Shown: one piece after another, positions 8,268 to 14,726 of the stretch
How the letters are laid out: the number at the start of each line of letters is the position of its first letter
Numbering within the stretch: the first letter of the stretch is position 1
Source of the DNA: Pseudoalteromonas sp. HM-SA03
GTDB lineage: Bacteria > Pseudomonadota > Gammaproteobacteria > Enterobacterales > Alteromonadaceae
Direction of reading: 5' to 3'
NCBI RefSeq assembly: GCF_002289345.1
Contig: NZ_NSDG01000021.1
Span: forward strand, 32,154 to 65,473
Length of the DNA: 33,320 nucleotides
Made by a program: the position numbers and the translations under genes
Notes under the pieces: model-generated
The model's input: only the letters and a program-made list of their open reading frames with translations
Databases searched by the model: none
What the model was told of the DNA's origin: nothing

Positions 8268-9248
8268 TTAGAGTAACTTAGGAAGTACAGATAACCCTAG
8301 TTTTTCTTTAGTTGAAACAGACAACTTATCAACTTGAGAGATTATTTTGGCAGCTAATGCTTCTCCTTCCATAACACTTACCCCGTGTTCACTTGCATAT
8401 TCTTTAACTTCATCTGAAACAACACCAGTGGTAATCAACCATAAACTAACATTCGGTGTTTCTTTTTCAAATTCAATTAACTGATCAACTCCCCAATTAC
8501 TAGTTGTACCTGAATGATGCTTACACTGAACATACACGATATTTGCCCCAGAAAAGTCATCACTTTTTTCCGCCCTAATATCAATATCAGAATGATCATT
8601 TGTCTGACTTTTTGGCATGATATGCGTTCGATAGCCTTCTATTTCTAAAAGTTCAGCAATTAATTTTTCTAGACCATAACCACCACTTTCAAGTCTAGAT
8701 TGCCCTGTTATTAATCTATCTAGCAAACTACGTTCAATATGTTTTAATTCAATTTCTACTCGTGTTTGAAATTCTGAGTCGAATTTTATCTCTAGATTTT
8801 GTTGTAGCTTTTCAACATAGCCGGCAATTTCTTCTTTAAATTCATTAAGGTTGGCAATCGACATCCTTATCTTTAATCTGCTTTGTAAGCCTTCAGTTAA
8901 TTGATACCTTGGGATTTTAACCAAATTACCATTAGACTTTTTAAAGAAATTGACCGCGACTCTGTTAGCTCCATTCCAAGGTGTTTCAGCGAATGACTTT
9001 TCACCAACGGCAATCCCTATTAACACTGCCCTACTTACCGGAACTACTACGATATCGCCAGCTGATATTTCAAAAAATCGTTTGATTTGATTTCTTTGTC
9101 TGCCGATATCGATTCTTCTCTCTTTAATAAACTCATCAATTTCAACAAAAGAATTAAACTTACTCAAATTAATTTCACGCCAACCATAACCAGCTAAAGC
9201 CTGATCGGCCAAGGACTCTGGGCCTCTAACTAATATTATGTTTTTCAT
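8268..9248 (-). CDS. Mrr-type restriction endonuclease with N-terminal PUA-like (possible modified-base reader) domain
   Basis: The product has 326 residues; ATG at 9248 has AAGGA 8 bases upstream, overlapping the stop of the preceding gene. The C-terminal half (about 187-300) is an Mrr_cat PD-(D/E)xK nuclease: GYGLEKLIAELLEIEGY with E195, DIDIRAE with D221/D223, and the QxK signature Q241-C-K243 in VYVQCKHH. A helical linker covers about 133-183. The N-terminal 1-130 is not a classic Mrr winged helix: AGDIVVVPVSRAVLIGIAVGE followed by NRVAVNFFK and KIPRYQL resembles the PUA/EVE/ASCH-like readers fused to type IV restriction nucleases. The likely role is cutting DNA that carries a modified base; the base is unknown. 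Nuclease call firm, reader call moderate. Coding sequence is visibly AT-rich. Confidence 0.86.
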   Translation of the reverse strand: MKNIILVRGPESLADQALAGYGWREINLSKFNSFVEIDEFIKERRIDIGRQRNQIKRFFEISAGDIVVVPVSRAVLIGIAVGEKSFAETPWNGANRVAVNFFKKSNGNLVKIPRYQLTEGLQSRLKIRMSIANLNEFKEEIAGYVEKLQQNLEIKFDSEFQTRVEIELKHIERSLLDRLITGQSRLESGGYGLEKLIAELLEIEGYRTHIMPKSQTNDHSDIDIRAEKSDDFSGANIVYVQCKHHSGTTSNWGVDQLIEFEKETPNVSLWLITTGVVSDEVKEYASEHGVSVMEGEALAAKIISQVDKLSVSTKEKLGLSVLPKLL

Positions 9249-9260
9249 TTTGTTCGTCCT

Positions 9261-9803
9261 TTATAGATTAAGCCAATGCCAAAACGCTTCGGGCATTTCT
9301 TGCTCTACCATTTCCATGGCTTTAATATCGACAGTACTGTTACAGCCCATCAAAGGTACTTCAATTTCTCTTGATTGATCAGCCCAGTTAACTTCAAAAT
9401 AGCGAACATGCTCATCATCATGGCATATCTTAGTTACTCTTCCAAAACCATATAGCTTCATGGTTTTACCAAATTGTTCACGCTTTTTAAGGATAAGAAG
9501 GTCACCTGCACACACTTCATACCATCGATTTACCTGAACTTCACTCTCTAGATAGTCAAAATGACAAATTCCATTTTCTTTCCAAAAAATATCTAATCTA
9601 TTTGAAAAATCAGCTTCTGGACAAAAGCCCATAAATAAAATTGATGTGTCTGCTGGCTTACTATATGGGATCGCATCAAGTATTAACTTTGCGTCTTTAT
9701 CTCCTTTGTTGAAAATGCGTAGCGCATTTTCCTGTAAAACGGCCATTTGAGCTCGCGTTAAACTGCCACTTTTTAGCTGGTCAAGTTGATTTTGAAACTT
9801 CAT
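9261..9803 (-). CDS. Uncharacterised PUA-like protein, partner gene of the Mrr-type nuclease
   Basis: I do not recognise a named family. The ATG at 9803 (MKFQNQLDQLKSGSLTRAQM) is chosen because GGAGG lies 7 bases upstream; the longer frame from 9842 ignores that site. The product has 180 residues, soluble, with no signal peptide. Residues 1-45 look helical. Residues about 90-155 (NRWYEVCAGDLLILKKREQ, then LYGFGRVTKI, YFEVNWADQSREIEVPLMG) have the GD(I/L)-hydrophobic...G.G.V...V.W strand pattern of PUA-like folds, similar in outline to the first domain of the nuclease encoded next. The C-terminus is tryptophan-rich (AFWHWLNL). It ends 12 bases before the nuclease start, so the two form one operon with this gene first. 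It might sense modified DNA or restrain the nuclease; both ideas are inference. Confidence 0.75.
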   Translation of the reverse strand: MKFQNQLDQLKSGSLTRAQMAVLQENALRIFNKGDKDAKLILDAIPYSKPADTSILFMGFCPEADFSNRLDIFWKENGICHFDYLESEVQVNRWYEVCAGDLLILKKREQFGKTMKLYGFGRVTKICHDDEHVRYFEVNWADQSREIEVPLMGCNSTVDIKAMEMVEQEMPEAFWHWLNL

Positions 9804-10069
9804 GAATCCACCTCCATATTTAGAATCGTTCGATACTGACACACTTAAGTTAGAACATTTCCACAGAAAATAAAAGCTTTATTATTCAAATAGATAAAAC
9901 TAACTTTTAGTGTGAAAATGCTAAAATCTCGTGCTATAGAATCGGTTTAAATCCATTTAGAACCCTCTTTTTTCAAAAAAGTAGATTACGATGATAAATT
10001 TTAAGGGATCAGATAAAGTAACAGCCCTCACCGAATCCGTGGTATCTATTAGGTATCCCTAAATTTCAG
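9804..10069. other. Non-coding, AT-rich gap upstream of the restriction-like pair, with an imperfect inverted repeat
   Basis: No convincing gene is seen here. The segment must hold the promoter of the restriction-like operon on the minus strand. Near the ybaB side AAATTTTAAGGGAT (about 10000-10013) faces ATCCCTAAATTT (10056-10067), a 12-base inverted repeat with a 2-base bulge around a more GC-balanced 42-base centre. It could be an operator, an RNA hairpin or a remnant boundary of the inserted block. I found no clear direct repeat or integrase-type attachment site. Confidence 0.45.
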
Positions 10070-10070
10070 A

Positions 10071-10097
10071 CAAAAAAATAGCGCCAAAAGGCGCTAC
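10071..10097 (-). terminator. Rho-independent terminator of ybaB
   Basis: On the minus strand TAGCGCC TTTT GGCGCTA (10096-10079) is followed by seven T (10078-10072). A strong canonical terminator, 19 bases after the ybaB stop, closes the apt/dnaX/ybaB unit before the restriction-like pair. Confidence 0.93.
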
Positions 10098-10114
10098 TTT
10101 TATAGGATTTTAAA

Positions 10115-10441
10115 TTAAAACGGCATTTTAAAGCCTGGGGGCATTTGCATGCCGCCGGTGACTTCTGACATGCGCTTTTGCGTTTCTTCACCTACGCGAC
10201 GAACTGCATCGTTTACCGCAGCGGCTAGTAGGTCTTCGATCATGTCTTTGTCATCTTCCATTAGGCTTTCGTCGATTTCTACGCGACGTACGTTGTGGCT
10301 ACCAAGCATAGTTACTTTAACTAAACCTGCGCCTGCTTCACCTGTTACTTCTAGGCTCTTGATCTCTTCTTGGGCTTTTTCCATGCGCTCTTGCATTTGC
10401 TGCGCCTGCTTCATGATGTTGCCCATTCCGCCTTTAAACAT
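10115..10441 (-). CDS. ybaB: YbaB/EbfC family nucleoid-associated protein
   Basis: The product has 108 residues (E. coli 109). It starts [20 protein letters not shown], the usual tip of the long N-terminal helix, continues with [22 protein letters not shown] (central strands) and [19 protein letters not shown], and ends in a methionine/proline-rich tail. YbaB is a small dimeric DNA-binding protein that coats the nucleoid. It follows dnaX by 63 bases, separated by a short hairpin. In most relatives recR follows directly; here a strong terminator ends the unit. Confidence 0.97.
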   Translation of the reverse strand: MFKGGMGNIMKQAQQMQERMEKAQEEIKSLEVTGEAGAGLVKVTMLGSHNVRRVEIDESLMEDDKDMIEDLLAAAVNDAVRRVGEETQKRMSEVTGGMQMPPGFKMPF

Positions 10442-10485
10442 ATTCTGCTCTCTTATACTTCAATTTGGTTTACTGTGATAAAAGA

Positions 10486-10503
10486 TAAGGGCTAACGCCC
10501 TTA
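10486..10503 (-). terminator. Short intercistronic hairpin between dnaX and ybaB
   Basis: On the minus strand TAAGGGC GTTA GCCCTTA (10503-10486) forms a 7-bp stem just after the dnaX stop, followed by TCTTTTA. The T-run is weak, so it may be a partial terminator that sets the ratio of dnaX to ybaB message rather than a full stop. Confidence 0.5.
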
Positions 10504-10504
10504 A

Positions 10505-12832
10505 TTACAATGCCTGAACGCTATTTTCGTCAAGCATTGCGTCAAATTCTTGGACAAATGCGCTGACGAGTGGATCGTCTCGCATCGCCGCTTTAGCTTG
10601 GACAAGCCTATGCTCATCTAATTGTTGCTGTACCAAAAACGGCGTGTTGTTTACCGTGTCGATATAGTTAATCTCAAGCGTTATTGGCTGCTCGAATAAT
10701 GCGCTTAGGCTTTCTGTTAGTTTCTCTCTCAACACTGCGGAGTCTAAGTGCTGTTGACTCGCGTCTACTTGCAATTGTACCTGCGCGCCTTGCTGCGTTA
10801 TCACGCTGTGTAATGCATACTGGCGAATTCGACCACCTAATTGCATCTTTTCAATCATGTTTGCCCAATCGTCGCTTTGGTGGGCAAACTTAATGTCACT
10901 GATTGGACTAACAAAGTTTTCCGGTGCAGGGATCTCCACTTGAATACTTTGTTCGTTATCATCTTGTTTTACCGGTGATAACTGCTCTAGCAATTCTGGC
11001 GCTAAATTTTCCGTAATGGGTTTATGGCGCTCCTGAAACGCTTCTTTCTTTTGCTTTTTTGGTGCTAAGCGAGGTGCTGCCGGCTGTGCACGTTGCGGCT
11101 CAGGCTGATACTCAGGTGTGCTTACCGTTGTGGCTGGCGCTTGCTCTACTGGCATTGGCGCACTAGGCGCCTCAGACTTTTTTACCTCACCATTGGTTCC
11201 CACCAATCGACCCGCCCCAGAGATATTACGATTTTTTAAAATTCGTGCTATTGCTGACTGGGCTTGGTTTTGCTGCTCGGTAACACTTGCTGTTGCAGCA
11301 GGTTCTGAAGCGCTTTGGTTTTGCACCTCAGGTTGAGGCCAATCCTCTTGATTTTGCGACGCCATTTGCGCGTATGCAGCATCATCGACTGGCGCACTTT
11401 CATGATGATGTGCAGGAACTTGTTCTTGGAACCCCTGCTCTACCGCCTGTGACATGATGCTGTCGTATTGGTTGACCATCTCCGCCTCAGATGGCTCAGA
11501 GGCGACTGGAGCTTGGCTTTGCGCAGCAGGCGTTGGCAACACAGGCTTATAATGTGATGTTTGTTGCGCGGCTGGTGTCGTTGCTTCTGCTGCATATGTA
11601 GGTGTTGCTGTCGGCTGCGCCTGTGGTGGTGGCGCTACCGTAACGTTATCTTCCGTTGGCTTTTTTAACAGCGCTCGTAAATCTCCTACTTTGCTTTGCT
11701 TTTCAGAAGTCTCTTGGCTCAAAGGTGCGGCAGGCACTACACTATGACTTTCTTTTTCGAACGCCATTAAGCGCAGCATGACCATCTCAAACCCAAGTTT
11801 AGGCTCGGGTGCCCACTTTAGGTCTTTTTTGCCATTTAACAGCAGTTGATACAACAACTGGCCCTGTTGCGGTGCTAATTGCTCGGCAAATAGCTTAATA
11901 TCGCTGTTATCAAAATTTGATAGTCGCGCAGCACTAGGCACGAGTTGAGTGAGCTGAATAACATGCAATAACGCAATTAAATCGTCCAGCACACTGACAA
12001 AATTACCGTTTTGTAGTGCTATTTTTTCAATCGCGTTGAGTAAGGCTTCACCGTCGTGGCATAAAATTGCAGACAGCAAAATGACCGCATGAGCATTATC
12101 CATCAGTCCCAGCATAGATTGCACTGCAAGCATCGTTAAATTGCCATTTGTTTGTGCAATAGCCTGATCGGTCAAACTTAGTGCGTCACGCATACTGCCA
12201 TCTGCGGCTTTAGCTAACGTTTGTAGCGCTACCGGATCAAAGGCAACTTGCTCTAGCGGCAGAATTTTTTCTAGCTGTTCAACTATTTGCCCTTGTGTCA
12301 TTGCGTTCAGATTGAACTGCAAACAACGAGACAAAATAGTCACTGGCAACTTTTGTGGATCGGTTGTGGCGAGCAAAAATTTTACATGCTCTGGCGGCTC
12401 TTCTAAAGTTTTCAGGAGCGCATTAAAACTGTGCTTCGACAGCATGTGCACTTCGTCAATGAGATAAACCTTGTAACGACCACGGGTTGGTGCATATTGT
12501 ACGTTGTCTAAGATTTCTCGCGTGTCTTCAACTTTTGTGCGAGAAGCCGCATCAATTTCGATTAAATCGATAAACTTACCAGTTTCAATCTCAGTACAGG
12601 CACTACACTGACCACAAGGCGTTGAAGTAACGCCTTGTTCGCAGTTAAGGCTTTTTGCAAAGATCCTAGCAATGGTTGTTTTGCCCACACCACGAGTTCC
12701 TGTGAATAAATAGGCATGGTGTAAACGCTTTTCATTGAGTGCGTTGACCAGAGCTTGTTTAACATGCTCCTGCCCCATTAATTCATGGAAGTTTTGCGGA
12801 CGCCATTTTCGCGCCAGAACCTGATAGCTCAT
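10505..12832 (-). CDS. dnaX: DNA polymerase III subunits tau/gamma (DnaX)
   Basis: The full frame gives a 775-residue tau. The N-terminal AAA+ clamp-loader module has Walker A GTRGVGKT (45-52), a zinc module (C64, C73, C76, C79), Walker B LIDEVHML, and arginine-finger region PVTILSRCLQFNL. After about 370 follows a long Ala/Pro/Gln-rich linker, then the tau-specific C-terminal part (about 640-775) that in E. coli contacts DnaB and the polymerase. A -1 frameshift cassette at codons 550-552 predicts a second product: gamma of 553 residues ending KKV. DnaX forms the clamp-loader core that places the beta clamp on primed DNA. It starts 2 bases after apt. The domain boundaries are approximate; the identity is secure. 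Confidence 0.98.
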   Translation of the reverse strand: MSYQVLARKWRPQNFHELMGQEHVKQALVNALNEKRLHHAYLFTGTRGVGKTTIARIFAKSLNCEQGVTSTPCGQCSACTEIETGKFIDLIEIDAASRTKVEDTREILDNVQYAPTRGRYKVYLIDEVHMLSKHSFNALLKTLEEPPEHVKFLLATTDPQKLPVTILSRCLQFNLNAMTQGQIVEQLEKILPLEQVAFDPVALQTLAKAADGSMRDALSLTDQAIAQTNGNLTMLAVQSMLGLMDNAHAVILLSAILCHDGEALLNAIEKIALQNGNFVSVLDDLIALLHVIQLTQLVPSAARLSNFDNSDIKLFAEQLAPQQGQLLYQLLLNGKKDLKWAPEPKLGFEMVMLRLMAFEKESHSVVPAAPLSQETSEKQSKVGDLRALLKKPTEDNVTVAPPPQAQPTATPTYAAEATTPAAQQTSHYKPVLPTPAAQSQAPVASEPSEAEMVNQYDSIMSQAVEQGFQEQVPAHHHESAPVDDAAYAQMASQNQEDWPQPEVQNQSASEPAATASVTEQQNQAQSAIARILKNRNISGAGRLVGTNGEVKKSEAPSAPMPVEQAPATTVSTPEYQPEPQRAQPAAPRLAPKKQKKEAFQERHKPITENLAPELLEQLSPVKQDDNEQSIQVEIPAPENFVSPISDIKFAHQSDDWANMIEKMQLGGRIRQYALHSVITQQGAQVQLQVDASQQHLDSAVLREKLTESLSALFEQPITLEINYIDTVNNTPFLVQQQLDEHRLVQAKAAMRDDPLVSAFVQEFDAMLDENSVQAL
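11157..11183 (-). promoter_or_regulatory. Programmed -1 ribosomal frameshift site in dnaX
   Basis: On the minus strand the in-frame codons GTA AAA AAG contain the heptamer A-AAA-AAG (11183-11177), the same slippery sequence as E. coli dnaX. After a -1 slip the next codons are GTC TGA, so translation stops at once (TGA at 11174-11172) and yields gamma. Five bases after the heptamer a GC hairpin begins (GGCGC 11171-11167, loop CTAGT, GCGCC 11161-11157). Purine-rich GGTGAGG lies just upstream and GGTGGGA further upstream as possible anti-SD elements. Confidence 0.85.
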
Positions 12833-12834
12833 GC

Positions 12835-13380
12835 TTATTCGCCTTCGAACTCTACAAGTGAAAGGATTTTGATCCCAAGATCGTTGATTTTCTTTTCACC
12901 ACCAAGTTCAGGCAATGAAATAACAAACGCCGCATCACTGGCTTCGCCGCCTAAGCGTTTAACCAGTTTTGCTGTTGCTTCAATAGTACCACCTGTTGCA
13001 AGTAAATCATCAACAAGTAGCACTTTATCGCCTGCTTCAATCGCATCTGAGTGTAACTCAAGCGTATCTTCACCATATTCAAGCTGGTAAGACTGGCTAA
13101 TTACCTCACGCGGTAATTTACCCGGCTTTCTTACTGGGATAAAAGGAATACCTAACTCATATGCCAATGGCGCACCAAAGATAAAACCACGCGATTCAGT
13201 ACCGATGATTTTAGTAAAGCCGCCATCTTTATAAGCCGCAACGAACGCATCAATTGTTGCCTTAAACGCGGCTGGATTTGCTAGAAGTGAAGTCACGTCA
13301 CGGAACATAATCCCAGGTTTTGGGTAATTAGGAACCGTCGCGATACTATTTTTGATCAATGACATATTCTCTGTCGTCAT
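12835..13380 (-). CDS. apt: Adenine phosphoribosyltransferase
   Basis: The product has 181 residues, full length. The N-terminus carries the APT-type region [21 protein letters not shown]; the PRPP-binding motif is [13 protein letters not shown] (about 120-132); [26 protein letters not shown] is the flexible-loop region. The enzyme makes AMP from adenine and PRPP in the purine salvage pathway, in the cytoplasm. The ATG at 13380 has a weak ribosome site; an internal ATG five codons on is possible but the family usually has a few residues here. It precedes dnaX by 2 bases, so apt and dnaX are translationally coupled. The promoter should lie in 13381-13504, before the repeat element. Confidence 0.97.
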   Translation of the reverse strand: MTTENMSLIKNSIATVPNYPKPGIMFRDVTSLLANPAAFKATIDAFVAAYKDGGFTKIIGTESRGFIFGAPLAYELGIPFIPVRKPGKLPREVISQSYQLEYGEDTLELHSDAIEAGDKVLLVDDLLATGGTIEATAKLVKRLGGEASDAAFVISLPELGGEKKINDLGIKILSLVEFEGE

Positions 13381-13504
13381 AATTGCTTTGCTTTAAGTTT
13401 ATTACAAAAGAGTGAGATTATAACAATTTTCTATCCGGTTGAAACCGACTGAGTGACTTTGTGTGTCAGGATGGAGGAAAAGCGAACGATTTAGCGAGTA
13501 TTTT

Positions 13505-13666
13505 ATACCAATTAGCTTAATTAAGTGATCTATTTTGAGGCGAGAAAATCTTGTCGATAACAAGGCGAAAGTTTTGCGATTTAGTTGTTCTAAATGAGAA
13601 ATTTTTAACGCAGTTAGCGTCAGATTTGCTCCTTCAAATTGAGCAAGTATTAAGACTAATTGGTAT
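13505..13666. repeat. MITE-like intergenic repeat, copy 1 (162 bp, short form)
   Basis: The element is bounded by a perfect 11-bp terminal inverted repeat, ATACCAATTAG (13505-13515) and CTAATTGGTAT (13656-13666). Its body is shared almost base for base with copy 2 at 16538-16746: the blocks AAGTGATCTATTTT, GGCGAGAAAATCTTGTCGAT, TAAATGAGAAATTTTTAACG and TTTGCTCCTTCAAATTGA all recur. It lacks a roughly 47-base inner module found in copy 2. No gene is encoded. It sits between the microprotein terminator and the apt promoter region. Confidence 0.88.
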
Positions 13667-13683
13667 ATATCTGTACACAATCG

Positions 13684-13706
13684 AAAAAGGCTGCAAAAAG
13701 CAGCCT
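13684..13706 (-). terminator. Terminator of the 39-residue microprotein gene
   Basis: On the minus strand AGGCTGC TTTTT GCAGCCT (13706-13688) is a 7-bp perfect stem followed by TTTTTC, 25 bases after the microprotein stop. A canonical terminator directly behind such a short frame supports the frame being a real gene. Confidence 0.9.
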
Positions 13707-13730
13707 CTAGGTAAATACGTTCAGCTTGAC

Positions 13731-13850
13731 TTATGCAAGCGCTGTTACCCAGCCTAGAATCGCGTTTAAACAGCCAATTCCAGCGAATACAGCAACAAAT
13801 GCAAGGAAATACTTTGCATTGAACGGATCTTTAAAGTCACCTTTAGACAT
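13731..13850 (-). CDS. Small single-pass membrane protein, 39 residues, unrecognised
   Basis: The frame opens with ATG at 13850, 8 bases after AAAGGTA, and ends with TAA at 13731. The translation begins MSKGDFKDPFNAKYFLAFVA and ends in GWVTALA: a charged N-terminal 13 residues followed by one hydrophobic helix of about 23 residues (YFLAFVAVFAGIGCLNAILG). It has no cleavage site of signal-peptide type, so it is probably an inner-membrane microprotein. I do not recognise a family. Support comes from the ribosome site, frame, composition and its own strong terminator. It lies 124 bases downstream of hvfC on the same strand; whether it is read with the Hvf cluster or from its own promoter is unclear. 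Confidence 0.72.
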   Translation of the reverse strand: MSKGDFKDPFNAKYFLAFVAVFAGIGCLNAILGWVTALA

Positions 13851-13974
13851 AGATACTACCTTTAATTTTACAACTCGCACCAACTGCATAGCAGCAGAAA
13901 GCATTGACTAGCGCCCTAGTCCGAGTTTAAGCACGACAAAATCAGGCCGTATAATAGTCGATGTTGCCAATAGC

Positions 13975-14724
13975 TTAAAGGTTTTTTGTTTTGATAATGC
14001 CAAGATCCGCGAATTCAGCTAGTGTATGCTGTGCCCCTTGCTGTAGCTGCTCTTTAGTAAACTGGGGCACTTGCTGCGCGATAATATCTATAATGTCAGT
14101 GAGTTGCATTCCATCATTGGCTTCAATCACCGACAACATTAAGGCCGTCATCGGATTTAGTGCGACAAACTGAACATCGTCTTCTTCGTCTCTATACAGT
14201 GCGAAGCTAAACGTTTGCCCTGCTGTTTTAATTGGCCTAAAGGTTTCACTGATCTGATGAACCGGATATTGATAATGTGCAACTCTGGCTGTACTTGCCA
14301 AGCTAATTTCAACATCTGCAAGCGCTTGTACTTCAATCGAAAGCTCATGCTCTGCCTCAACGGTCGTTGCCACATCTAGCTCTAGCCACTCATAGTGAGC
14401 AAGCTCTAACAAGAACTCAGGATCAGCTTCAGAGGGCTCGTATTCTGTTTGTAAAAACTGCAAGAACTCTTTGCTAATCTCTAAAAAGTATGGCGAATGA
14501 CAATCGTGCTTAACAAAAAATAGCCTAATTAACGTCAACCAATCTTCATTGGTATACAAGCTTTTAAGTACAGGAAACGCACTGCTCACGAAGCCTTCAA
14601 CATTATTAAAAAACAGCTCTTGATAGATTTTTAATCGCCGAGCTTCTATGCCGTCAGGCGCGGGTTGGTTGTCTGGATCTCTAATATGCGCCATAAACTG
14701 CCGCTGAGTTTCTACAAAAGACAT
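13975..14724 (-). CDS. hvfC: HvfC/BufC-family RiPP maturation partner protein (DUF2063)
   Basis: The product has 249 residues. The N-terminal part (SFVETQRQFMAHIRDPDNQPAPDGIEARRLKIYQ split over 2-32, then NNVEGFVSSAFPVLKSL) is the typical DUF2063 start: a helical DNA-binding-like domain ending about residue 95. A second domain (about 100-249, including ELAHYEWLELDVA and a C-terminal winged-helix-like part) follows. HvfC/BufC proteins bind the MNIO enzyme HvfB and help present the precursor leader or core; despite the old name, DNA binding is not the accepted role. The gene starts 2 bases after hvfB ends, so the pair is translationally coupled. No HvfX (DoxX-type) gene follows. Confidence 0.88.
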   Translation of the reverse strand: MSFVETQRQFMAHIRDPDNQPAPDGIEARRLKIYQELFFNNVEGFVSSAFPVLKSLYTNEDWLTLIRLFFVKHDCHSPYFLEISKEFLQFLQTEYEPSEADPEFLLELAHYEWLELDVATTVEAEHELSIEVQALADVEISLASTARVAHYQYPVHQISETFRPIKTAGQTFSFALYRDEEDDVQFVALNPMTALMLSVIEANDGMQLTDIIDIIAQQVPQFTKEQLQQGAQHTLAEFADLGIIKTKNL

Positions 14725-14726
14725 AA

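Noticed and set aside
8268..9803. Reading the pair as a classic toxin-antitoxin module
   Set aside because: The second protein has a full Mrr nuclease and linker, much larger than usual toxins, and the first lacks a recognisable antitoxin DNA-binding domain; a restriction role fits better.
13402..13757. Open frames on both strands over the repeat at 13505-13666
   Set aside because: The sequence is a repeated non-coding element also present at 16538-16746, where the frames are not preserved.
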